Source: Roseibacillus persicicus
GTDB lineage: Bacteria > Verrucomicrobiota > Verrucomicrobiia > Verrucomicrobiales > Akkermansiaceae
Reading direction: 5' to 3'
NCBI RefSeq assembly: GCF_014651675.1
Contig: NZ_BMXI01000013.1
Location: forward strand, 1 to 64,000
DNA: 64,000 nt
Below are positions 53,727 through 61,715 of the stretch, piece by piece. The translations under genes and the position numbers were made by a program. Position 1 is the first letter of the stretch, and the number at the start of each line of letters is the position of its first letter. The notes below the pieces were generated by a model that saw nothing but the letters and a program-made list of their open reading frames with translations, made no database searches and was not told where the DNA came from.

Positions 53727-54401
53727 CTAGGGCTTGGGCTTTTCCGCAAGGCGGACTTCAGTGACGAACTTGCATTCCACTGGACCAAGCGCGGCATTGC
53801 TGCTGGGGACCAGGAAAACGAGTTGGCGCATGTCGCTGCGATGCTCCCAGACGGCGGTATAGAAAGGTTTTTGCAAATTGTCGGCGAGGAAGAGAAAGGC
53901 TTCCAGATTGCGGGATTTTCCACCCGGCTCGATGTCTACGGGCTTCCACCCGGGCGAAAGTTTCACTCCTTTTTTCTCAAAGCCAAAGGCGAGTTTTTTG
54001 TTGGTAATGTTGAAGATGCGCATGGTGCCCCACTTGAAGTCCGATTGGGCATCCTCCACGATTACGGGCTTCAGTCCGAAGGGCGTGCCGCGATCGGGCA
54101 TGAGAATGACGAGCGGATTCTGAGTTCCCGCTGGGATGGCGAGAGGGATGGAAAGGGGTTTTCCATCCTCACCGGGGCGGTCGGGGGCCACAAGCCGGAG
54201 ACCGTTGGTATCCTCGGGGATTGTGATCGGAGTGGTGCGGGCGGATGGATGCATGTAGGGCACTTCGAGGGTTTTCTCACCTTTTCCAATGGTCAGTTTG
54301 CGGGCCGCGACTTCATTGTCCCAAGCGAGGATTTGCAGAGAACCGGCCAAGAGCGGGTGGGCTGTTAGAAAGAGGGTGGTGAGGAGGGTTAGGGTTTTCA
54401 T
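53727..54401 (-). CDS. secreted partner of the giant pilin-like protein
   Basis: The 224-residue protein has a signal peptide (TLTLLTTLFLTAHPLLAGS). A beta-rich mature part follows with a distinctive LQILAWDNEVAARKL start and a WEHRSDMRQLVFL stretch. Its start overlaps the stop of the upstream giant gene by one base (TAATG), so the two are translationally coupled. Small secreted partners of this kind often follow Verru_Chthon cassette protein A genes. The function is unknown. Confidence 0.75.
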   Translation of the reverse strand: MKTLTLLTTLFLTAHPLLAGSLQILAWDNEVAARKLTIGKGEKTLEVPYMHPSARTTPITIPEDTNGLRLVAPDRPGEDGKPLSIPLAIPAGTQNPLVILMPDRGTPFGLKPVIVEDAQSDFKWGTMRIFNITNKKLAFGFEKKGVKLSPGWKPVDIEPGGKSRNLEAFLFLADNLQKPFYTAVWEHRSDMRQLVFLVPSSNAALGPVECKFVTEVRLAEKPKP

Positions 54402-57400
54402 TATGCGGAAAGATTGGGGGAAGTGCCTTGGATTTCGGTTTCGGAAAGATAGCGAAAGGATGTGACCCGGAGGCGCCGTCCAAATTTTTGATTGGTCTCA
54501 TTCAACTCGCTAGTGGGAGTGGCCTTGTCGTCGGAAGAGTCCACAAAATCAGGATATCGCTGCACGGTGGCCTCGGCCCAAACTTGGGCAAGGATCCGAC
54601 CAGAACGGTCGCGTGAGGTGCCGTAGCCTCGAACGGTGAAGGTGTCCGAACGGACGGTAATGATTGAGGCCAGAGGTTTGAGTACGTCGGCTTGCGTCAA
54701 GTAGCCGGGGATGCCGACTCCGGTATTGGCGGGGCTGATATTGGAGCGGGCGGAGCGCGAATAGCTGCGGGTGCTGAACTCTTCCACGAGGGCGTCCTCG
54801 TTGAGGCTGCTTTGGTCGATAGCCTCTTGCAGCACTCCAGCCAAGCCGAGTTCATCGGAGCTGACCCGGCGGTTGACGAATTCGCCGAGAGACAGGAAGG
54901 GACCACGGGCACGAATTCTCTCCACCAGCTTTTCAGCCAGAGTTTCGATCTGATTGTCACTCAGGGTGCGGAATCCCTGCCAGATGTCGTTGGCCTCGCC
55001 AACGGGATCGCGGAAGCGGGGAAAGGGCGTGGTGCCACTCGCTATCTCCGTGGTATTCCCCTCCACCTCGAAGCTTGCGCCGCGCAGCCCGCTGAGAATT
55101 GCCTTCCAGGAGGCGACGCTGGTCGAGTTGACATTGAAGGCTCCGTCGACCATCAGCTCGCCGGCGATTTTCAAGCAACCGATGGGCTCACTCAGGCTCT
55201 CGACGAGGCCGTCTTCACTCGCACTCGCTGGGTTGGCGAGTTTCATCCGGGGATTGCGCAAGGAAGCATTAGTCGGGCTTTCAAAGAAGTCCTCCAGAAT
55301 CGCGGAGACTGGTTTTTGCACTTGGGCCACTTCACGATCCCAGACTCCTTCTTCACCGGAGGCCGATGAGCGGCTGAGGGTCGGTGCCGCTCCGCTGAAG
55401 AAAAATCCGTCCCAGAGGGCCTCGTTGACCAAATAGCAATGGTCGATCTGAAGCGCTCCTTCGCTCACCCGGTCGCGTCGAACGTAGGCGCTTGCCCAAC
55501 TGTTGGCCAACTGGTTGGCGGGGGAGTAAGGGCTGGAACTGAGGTCGCAGTGTTGGAAGGCGGCGAGGGAAAGGAGAGGAGCGGAAGGAATCTCGAAAAA
55601 CGACAAGTGGGTGCGTCCTCCGATGGGTGTTTGCGAAGAGCCGTAATAGGCGGAGCGCCCGCCGTTGGCTGATTGCAAGACTCCGCTGAAGGAGGAGACC
55701 GACCTCATGCGTGTTTGATACTGAGGGCCAGCCTTGAAGTCGGCATTGGTGATGAAGGGATTCATCCAGGGTTGGCGCGGGTTGCCGGTGTAGAGCAAAT
55801 CCGCGACCTGAACATTGACGCCCTCGCTCGCCACGCGGTGATAGGACTCGATCACGCCAATGGGCACGGGTTCGGCCGAGAGTTGCGAGTAGGTGACGCG
55901 GGGGGACTCGAAGCGGACTGTTTCTCCGGTTTTGGAGAAGTTGCTCATCAGGATGTCGGCGATAGCCTTGCCGCGATCTTCCTCGGTGGGATCGGAACCG
56001 CGGGCCCGGGTGGCGTCTTCCAGGGAGATGTAGAAAGGGTAGTCCTCGCCGGGGATGGCCTGAAAGGTGAGCTGGGCGCTGTGATCGTTCTTGAGCTTTC
56101 TCACGAAGCCTTCGTTGCGCCGGAAATTCTTGGTGGGGATGGAAAGTCCGCCTTTGGTTGAAAACTGATCCAGACTGTCAACGGGACGGAGAAAGACAGT
56201 CCGGTCGCGGATGGAGCCCTCCACATCGAAGTTTTTGTGGGTTTGTTCCGCCGGGGCAAAGACGCGGACTTCACCGGGCTCGAAGCTGATCGTCTTGCCG
56301 CCTCCGCTTTCGCTCAGGGGTTTTCCATCCGCAGTGATGGCCGCGTAGAAATAGGGGTTCACGCTTCGCCCGTGGCCTTGATTGATGAACTGCAGGCTCA
56401 TGAGGCCGGAGGTATACATTGACTCGTTGGATACCTGTCGGCCTGCGGGATTGAAGGTGCGCCACTGGAAGTCATATGGCAGGTCGAGCCATGCGTGGGC
56501 CACGCAACCTTCGACCTCCAGCGCGACATTGTAGGGATTCCACAAGGTGATGACGGGGGTGATGATGAGGCGAAGTTCATCCGCTTCATTCATCCCTCCG
56601 CTGACGAGAAACATGATGCGGTCCATAACGGGGCGGATGCCCATCTGGGTCTGACTTGCCTCCACGGTCTCGGCGGGGGGAGGATAGTACCCGCGGGGGA
56701 CGCTCTGGGGAGTGGCGGCGATGTGATCGCTCTCCCGCTCAAAGACCGTCAGACCTTCCTCGGACTGATAGAGATGGTAGGGGATGCGATAATAGGAACG
56801 CAGCGAGTGGAAGGTTGGCACGGCAGTGACTGGAAAGTTGTGTTGCACATTCGCGGGCCAGAATTGCTTGGGAAAGTCGAGGTTGCCGCTATCCGCCAAC
56901 GGGGCGTAAAGCGGGCGTTGATTCTGATAGCTGCCCGGGGTGTTGAACTCGCCTTCCGCTCCGGCATGAAAGGGGTTGGGCAAGGTGGCACCTTCGCTAG
57001 ACCAGGTGGCGGCATTGAAGTCCGATTCCGACATCTCGAAGCCCAAGCTCATGTCCACCTTCAGGCCGCCCTCAACGACGTTGGTTAGAAGGCCCGCGCT
57101 GGTTGTAGTGAAATCCGCCGCCGCTTGATTCGAGTTGCCGCCACTAAAGAGATCCTGGTCCAGGGAGCTTTGGCCAAGGCTGGTGACCCGTCCGGCGCGC
57201 TTGTTCCACTCGTCATCGGGTTGCTTGAAAATGTCGCCTTCGACGTGGGGTCTGGGCTGCGCTTGTAGATCGTCGTTTCCGATGCGGTCGGCCTCCTCCG
57301 GGCCGGCGACATTGATCTTGGCCTTAGTGTTTTCCTGCGAAACTGCCCAAGCCAAACTCCCCTTTCCGTCGCCCAATTCGACAAGCGAGCCCTTCAAAGC

Positions 57401-57910
57401 GAATCCATCGTTCTCTTGACTGAAAAGCACCATGGCTTGACCCGAGGTGTCACCGGTTTGAGCCCAGTCCGCCTTTTCCAAGTCCTCGTCCCTGCCGGAC
57501 ACCAGCCAGCGAAGAAAGCGGCTATTCTTTTCTCCCTCATAGTTGATGTCACCGTCGGTCGGGTTCTTGGACAACTTGGGTGACCAGGACTCCCATACGC
57601 CCAAGGCATGAGTTTCTCCCGAGTCCCTCAACATTGAGCCATTGGCAGTTACTCGACGATCATCGCCCAGGGTTAACTGCAATTCCGCAACCGCCATGTT
57701 GATGGCCAATCGCGCATTGGCCCGTGCCTCGGCTTGTGCCTGATCCGCATTGGCTGCTCTCATGGTGAGGCTGGAAAGGCTCAAGAGTCCCACCGCGATT
57801 AACGACAAGAGAATCATCATGGTCACCGTGATGATGAGAGAGAATCCGTTTTTCGCGGCAAGGGATTGCAATCCAGAGACTTGGTGCGGATTGGATGATG
57901 AATTCTTCAT
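54401..57910 (-). CDS. giant pilin-like protein, Verru_Chthon cassette protein A type
   Basis: The 1169-residue protein begins with a type IV pilin/pseudopilin-like signal: basic N-terminus, KNGFSLIITVTMMILLSL and a hydrophobic helix (about 22-48) followed by NADQAQAEARANARLAINMAVAEL. The large C-terminal region ends with a helix-hairpin part (SLGEFVNRR). This layout fits proteins annotated Verru_Chthon cassette protein A. Its surface or secretion function is unknown. An operator-like site lies 45 bases upstream, so it is probably co-regulated with the glucanase and phosphorylase, and its gene is coupled to the small secreted partner downstream. Confidence 0.8.
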   Translation of the reverse strand: MKNSSSNPHQVSGLQSLAAKNGFSLIITVTMMILLSLIAVGLLSLSSLTMRAANADQAQAEARANARLAINMAVAELQLTLGDDRRVTANGSMLRDSGETHALGVWESWSPKLSKNPTDGDINYEGEKNSRFLRWLVSGRDEDLEKADWAQTGDTSGQAMVLFSQENDGFALKGSLVELGDGKGSLAWAVSQENTKAKINVAGPEEADRIGNDDLQAQPRPHVEGDIFKQPDDEWNKRAGRVTSLGQSSLDQDLFSGGNSNQAAADFTTTSAGLLTNVVEGGLKVDMSLGFEMSESDFNAATWSSEGATLPNPFHAGAEGEFNTPGSYQNQRPLYAPLADSGNLDFPKQFWPANVQHNFPVTAVPTFHSLRSYYRIPYHLYQSEEGLTVFERESDHIAATPQSVPRGYYPPPAETVEASQTQMGIRPVMDRIMFLVSGGMNEADELRLIITPVITLWNPYNVALEVEGCVAHAWLDLPYDFQWRTFNPAGRQVSNESMYTSGLMSLQFINQGHGRSVNPYFYAAITADGKPLSESGGGKTISFEPGEVRVFAPAEQTHKNFDVEGSIRDRTVFLRPVDSLDQFSTKGGLSIPTKNFRRNEGFVRKLKNDHSAQLTFQAIPGEDYPFYISLEDATRARGSDPTEEDRGKAIADILMSNFSKTGETVRFESPRVTYSQLSAEPVPIGVIESYHRVASEGVNVQVADLLYTGNPRQPWMNPFITNADFKAGPQYQTRMRSVSSFSGVLQSANGGRSAYYGSSQTPIGGRTHLSFFEIPSAPLLSLAAFQHCDLSSSPYSPANQLANSWASAYVRRDRVSEGALQIDHCYLVNEALWDGFFFSGAAPTLSRSSASGEEGVWDREVAQVQKPVSAILEDFFESPTNASLRNPRMKLANPASASEDGLVESLSEPIGCLKIAGELMVDGAFNVNSTSVASWKAILSGLRGASFEVEGNTTEIASGTTPFPRFRDPVGEANDIWQGFRTLSDNQIETLAEKLVERIRARGPFLSLGEFVNRRVSSDELGLAGVLQEAIDQSSLNEDALVEEFSTRSYSRSARSNISPANTGVGIPGYLTQADVLKPLASIITVRSDTFTVRGYGTSRDRSGRILAQVWAEATVQRYPDFVDSSDDKATPTSELNETNQKFGRRLRVTSFRYLSETEIQGTSPNLSA

Positions 57911-57955
57911 GGGACTCGATTAGGGAAAAAGCCAAGCTTGTGATTAAGACGGCTA

Positions 57956-57969
57956 TGTAACTTTATGCA
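57956..57969 (-). promoter_or_regulatory. operator-like site 2 (giant pilin-like gene)
   Basis: The minus strand reads TGCATAAAGTTACA, ending 45 bases before the ATG at 57910. It is in the same orientation relative to its gene as sites 3 and 4. Confidence 0.78.
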
Positions 57970-58071
57970 ATCTAAGTGAAAAGTGTGCGAGCACAAGAAA
58001 AATTGGGGGCGAATCGAGAATACATTGTGACCACAATGGTTGGCGGCTCACATTTTTCAGGTGAGGGGTCA

Positions 58072-58110
58072 CTAACAGTGAGGCGAGAGGAACGCTGTTA
58101 GGTCTAACAA
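58072..58110. repeat. inverted pair of CTAACAG plus a third copy over the stop codon
   Basis: CTAACAG (58072-58078) and CTGTTAG (58095-58101) form an inverted pair 16 bases apart, immediately downstream of the mutarotase-like gene. TCTAACAA (58103-58110) overlaps that gene's TAG stop. The pair could fold into a hairpin ending the gene, but no T run follows. The core is that of the octamer scattered through the window. Confidence 0.6.
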
Positions 58111-59006
58111 CGCGATGAGTTTAATCGAATGGTGACAGTCCAATCTCGTTTTTCGTGCCTTTCCATTCGGGTCAGGGAGCTGGCAGGGAGTTCGCTGAGC
58201 CGGTCAAAGGCGCCATTGGTCGGCTCGATGGCCCAGTGATGGAGACCTTTCCAAGCTCCCCGGGTTACCCAAATCCCAGCCCATGGAAAGAGGTCGGAGG
58301 GCCACGAGAGTTCCAATGCGCTCTTGGCGCCCTGGACCTTGGCCATGCCTTGCTGGAAAGGTCCAAGAAAGACTTTTGCAGACGAAGGAATGGTGCTTCC
58401 TGTGTCTCCGCGGGAAAGGTCTTGTCCGGGAAGGGGGGAGGGCCAGGATAGGGCTTCTCCGCTTGGGCTGCGGCAGGTTTCGGGCCGGTCTTCGAAGGTC
58501 ATAATGTCGCCGTCTTCCAACTTGAGGAGAGCGTGCCAGGCCCACTGGAATGGGATTGTGTCGGGTGAACAATTTTCCAGCCGATAGCGCATGGTGATGG
58601 TGTCTCCTTCCAACCGGATGGCTCGTTTGAGAATCAGGGGCAGAGATTGGAGATGCCAGAGGCAAACGAGATCGCGGCCTTCGATCGAGAAGCCCGGAGC
58701 AGTTCGCCAAAGCTCGCCATGATCGGTGAACCGCCGGTTCCCGATGCGGCAGGGGAGGACAGTCGGGAGACATTCGTCGAGTCCAGCGCCGGGGCCGGAG
58801 TCATAGCGCTCGGGGTCGTCCGGATGCCAGAGCCGGCGTCTATCCGAGGGAGACCAACCATCCAGCCATTCGCGACTATTCAGTTTGTCGTAAATGGAGA
58901 CGACTCTCCCGCCTAGCTCCGGAACCAGGATTAGGTTTATCTGCTTGTTCGAAATGGTATGGCACACGAACCCTTCAACGACCTGGGTGCTGAGTTCGGT
59001 ATTCAT
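58104..59006 (-). CDS. aldose 1-epimerase-like (galactose mutarotase fold) protein
   Basis: The 300-residue cytosolic protein has a beta-sandwich of the galactose mutarotase type, with LVPELGGRVVSIYDK, GLDECLPTVLPC, DHGELWRTAPGF and the Trp/His pair of FQWAWHALLKLEDGD. It probably interconverts anomers of the sugars released by the locus, or it is a sugar-binding relative without activity. The classical catalytic Glu could not be placed with confidence. It is the second gene after the GH81 glucanase (28-base gap), so the two are one transcript. Its stop codon overlaps a TCTAACAA copy. Confidence 0.75.
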   Translation of the reverse strand: MNTELSTQVVEGFVCHTISNKQINLILVPELGGRVVSIYDKLNSREWLDGWSPSDRRRLWHPDDPERYDSGPGAGLDECLPTVLPCRIGNRRFTDHGELWRTAPGFSIEGRDLVCLWHLQSLPLILKRAIRLEGDTITMRYRLENCSPDTIPFQWAWHALLKLEDGDIMTFEDRPETCRSPSGEALSWPSPLPGQDLSRGDTGSTIPSSAKVFLGPFQQGMAKVQGAKSALELSWPSDLFPWAGIWVTRGAWKGLHHWAIEPTNGAFDRLSELPASSLTRMERHEKRDWTVTIRLNSSRC

Positions 59007-59034
59007 CCGGTAGGGGAACAGCCTTGGGAGCGCG

Positions 59035-61257
59035 CTACTTCACGGTCAGGACTCCCGGCGCGGCAGTCAGGCTGGTTCCATCGGAGAAGCTCACCTGCAG
59101 GGGCTCTTTTCCATGGTTGAAGGCGGCATAAGTCCTCTTTCCGCCTTTGAGGTAAACGTTGCTGAAGAGGTGATCCGAGGTCACTGAAGCATCGTTGCGG
59201 CCCAGGGAGTTGAGAGTGTGAATCCAGTGATACATGAAGGCGTGGGTGTTGCCTCCCTCAAGACTGCATTGGGGATTTGCGTCGATGTAGTCCGCTGCCC
59301 GGTCGGGCTTGCTGAGAGCGCCAAACATACAGACGAGATCGCCCCAACCGTTGTTGAGGTCATTGCCTTGTTCGCGCTCCTTGACGATGCGGGAGTAGTT
59401 CTTCTCCACGTAGTCGGGGAAGCGGCCCATGTAGATGGATGCGGGGGTGAAAGGGAGCCAGTTGATGCCGTGGATGCAATCGATGTCGCCGGAGAACCAG
59501 GTTGCAAAGGCGCCCTTGCCTCCCCAGATCATGCCGAGGGCGACATTCGGAAACTCCCGGGGGAAATTCGTGCCGGAGACATCGAACCAGTATTCCTCCA
59601 CCGCGGTTCGCTCGGTATTGAACAAGAACAATCCCGTGTCCCTAATGCTTCGATTGCCGGTGACCTCTCCCCAGAGCATGAGGCCATACCAGGCGTTGAG
59701 AGACTCGGAGGATGATTCCTGATTGTTGCCATCGCCGAAGTTGGCATGGCCTGAAGCCCAAGAGTGGCCGGCATAGAAGTCGAAGCCGCGCATGCGGGGA
59801 AAGAGGGGGTCTGCGGGATCGGATGCGGCGATATCGCGGATGAGCAACTCGACCATTGGCGCCCACTTCTCGCCCCAAGCCGCATCGTAGCGGGCGGCTT
59901 CGGCTGCAGCGCGGATGAAGTAGCCGTAGTGAAAGTGATGGTCGTTGATCTGAGAGTCGCTCCCATACGAAGGCTTGGAGCCAATGAGGGTGCCCCAGTT
60001 CTGATTGTAGTAGAATTTCGGAGCTTCTTCGCTGGGTTCCGCTGTGAACCAATTCTCGAGGCGCGTCTTGACCTCGCTCAAGAACTGTTCTCGCAGTTCG
60101 GCGGCTTCCAGAACCTCGGCGATGCCGGCGAGGGTGGCCAATTTGCCCAAGTGCTTGCCCTCCCAGTAGGTGTCGCGATAGGTGTCGTCCTTTTTTGAGG
60201 CTTCCTCGGAGAGATAGGATAGCATGCGAGCACGGTCGGGAATGCCTTCCTTGGGAAGCATTGGGAGAAGCCCCTGTATGGGAACTTCGGTTGTGAAGGC
60301 GAGGCCGGAGACGAGCTTCATCTCACCGCGAACGGAGGGGTAGCTCAAGTTCAACGGTTTGTTAGGTGAGTATTTCCATTGATGCGGGTACAGCGCGGTG
60401 AGGGTGCCCGGGGAACCCTTTTCTTTGGCGGTGAGGGTGAATTGGTAGCGGGAATGAAGGGAGCCCTTCTGCTGTTTGAAAGTGACTCGCGTGGCTGAGA
60501 CATGGTTGTGGGCATGCTCGGCAAAGAGGGCGAGGGTCTCGGGCGAGTTGTCAGGCAACAAGGCGATGGTGAAGTAGGGCTCCGGGCTGCTATTGGTGAG
60601 TTTCTGACCCTCGATACCCGACCACTTTGAGCCCGCGGGGCCAAAGATTCCGTAGTGATGGCCGCGAAGGCTGACTCCCAGTGTTGCCGAGTTCTCATCA
60701 CCAGCCCAGATGATGGGCTTTTCACCGCAAAGGATGATTCCCTTTCCTCCAAGAGCCTCGCAAAAAACATAGGGGCTGCCGTGGCCAAAATGGGTGAGCA
60801 ACTGCTTGCCGTCCTGGGAGAACTCGGCGGTGATAAACCAGTCGGAAGAACCGGCATAGTTTGCCTGCGGGAATTGGATGCCCTCCATGGCGATAGTGAG
60901 GTCGCCGCCCTGTGGGATCCCGCCTCCCATGATGTTCCCGGAAGAGCCGTCAATCGCCGAACCCGGATCACTCACGACGAGCCCGTTGTTGGTGCAAAGC
61001 AGAACCATCGGATGGGCGAAAAGAGGTTGCGAGAACTCGTTCCAAACAAGTGAACTCCACCACTGGTTGGTTGGGGTCGCGCCGGTCAGAGAGGGAATCT
61101 TGTAGATCTTCTCAGGCAAAGCTTCGCAATGTTCGGGGCGCTCCAAAGAGTAGCTTCCTGCACCGAGGGAGACTTCTTTGCCCGATAGCTGCGTCGAGTT
61201 GCAAAGGAGCAGCAATGCGATGAGAGCGGAGGCGGTGGTGTTGAGAGTGACTGACAT
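59035..61257 (-). CDS. GH81 endo-beta-1,3-glucanase, secreted
   Basis: The 740-residue enzyme cleaves beta-1,3-glucans such as laminarin or curdlan outside the cytosol. A signal peptide (LNTTASALIALLLLCNSTQLSG) is followed by a beta-sandwich domain, the linker and the (alpha/alpha)6 catalytic domain. Active-site motifs are NDHHFHYGYF near 437, DFYAGHSWASG and DGNNQESSSES near 513-520. The two Glu of NQESSSE correspond to the catalytic residues of GH81. A small C-terminal beta-domain closes the protein. An operator-like site lies 29 bases before its start. The mutarotase-like gene follows on the same transcript. Confidence 0.9.
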   Translation of the reverse strand: MSVTLNTTASALIALLLLCNSTQLSGKEVSLGAGSYSLERPEHCEALPEKIYKIPSLTGATPTNQWWSSLVWNEFSQPLFAHPMVLLCTNNGLVVSDPGSAIDGSSGNIMGGGIPQGGDLTIAMEGIQFPQANYAGSSDWFITAEFSQDGKQLLTHFGHGSPYVFCEALGGKGIILCGEKPIIWAGDENSATLGVSLRGHHYGIFGPAGSKWSGIEGQKLTNSSPEPYFTIALLPDNSPETLALFAEHAHNHVSATRVTFKQQKGSLHSRYQFTLTAKEKGSPGTLTALYPHQWKYSPNKPLNLSYPSVRGEMKLVSGLAFTTEVPIQGLLPMLPKEGIPDRARMLSYLSEEASKKDDTYRDTYWEGKHLGKLATLAGIAEVLEAAELREQFLSEVKTRLENWFTAEPSEEAPKFYYNQNWGTLIGSKPSYGSDSQINDHHFHYGYFIRAAAEAARYDAAWGEKWAPMVELLIRDIAASDPADPLFPRMRGFDFYAGHSWASGHANFGDGNNQESSSESLNAWYGLMLWGEVTGNRSIRDTGLFLFNTERTAVEEYWFDVSGTNFPREFPNVALGMIWGGKGAFATWFSGDIDCIHGINWLPFTPASIYMGRFPDYVEKNYSRIVKEREQGNDLNNGWGDLVCMFGALSKPDRAADYIDANPQCSLEGGNTHAFMYHWIHTLNSLGRNDASVTSDHLFSNVYLKGGKRTYAAFNHGKEPLQVSFSDGTSLTAAPGVLTVK

Positions 61258-61286
61258 GTTGTGGCGAATCGAATCAGTATCCGAGG

Positions 61287-61300
61287 TGTAATTTTATGCA
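61287..61300 (-). promoter_or_regulatory. operator-like site 3 (GH81 promoter)
   Basis: The minus strand reads TGCATAAAATTACA, 29 bases before the GH81 start codon at 61257. Confidence 0.78.
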
Positions 61301-61553
61301 ACTAGAAAATTATCAAGTGATGCCGGATTGGAAGGAACTTGTTGAATTGCAAAGAGGAGAAAAGTCGACCGACTCGGCTGCGCCTTTTCTTCAATGGCAT
61401 CAATGGATTCTTCGGATTTCTGTTTCGAATTTGAGGGCTGCGGCACCCAGGCCAAGCGGACCGAATTGAGCTCCTGAAGTTTCTGCTGAGTCGGAATACT
61501 GCGTGGGAGAGCGGTTCTTTTTTTCTTGCGCTTTCTGAAACCGCGAACGAGGT

Positions 61554-61567
61554 TGCATAAAGTTGCA
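61554..61567 (+). promoter_or_regulatory. operator-like site 4 (carbohydrate-binding-like gene)
   Basis: TGCATAAAGTTGCA lies 148 bases before the start at 61716. It is the copy with the best symmetry after site 1. Confidence 0.78.
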
Positions 61568-61715
61568 TTCTTGGAGTCGCGGGTTTTTCCCGTTTTTCCG
61601 AATGCAGCAACCGAGCTACCAAGCCCCCTCACGGCGGGGGAATGACAGTTGGCAGCGACGAAACCAACAACAGGCTGACTCCGCTCTCAAGCGGCTGCCC
61701 AGCCACCTGAATGAA

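Larger units (their letters stand above)
61258..61715. other. 458-base divergent promoter region of the glucan locus
   Basis: This gap separates the GH81 gene (minus) from the carbohydrate-binding-like gene (plus). It carries operator-like sites 3 and 4, one for each direction, and weak hairpins of 4-5 bp. A minus-strand open frame at 61294-61632 has no protein-like character. No RNA gene was seen. Confidence 0.7.

Noticed and set aside
61294-61632. 112-residue open frame between GH81 and the CBM-like gene
   Set aside because: It has a low-complexity basic composition, no start context, and covers both operator-like sites.
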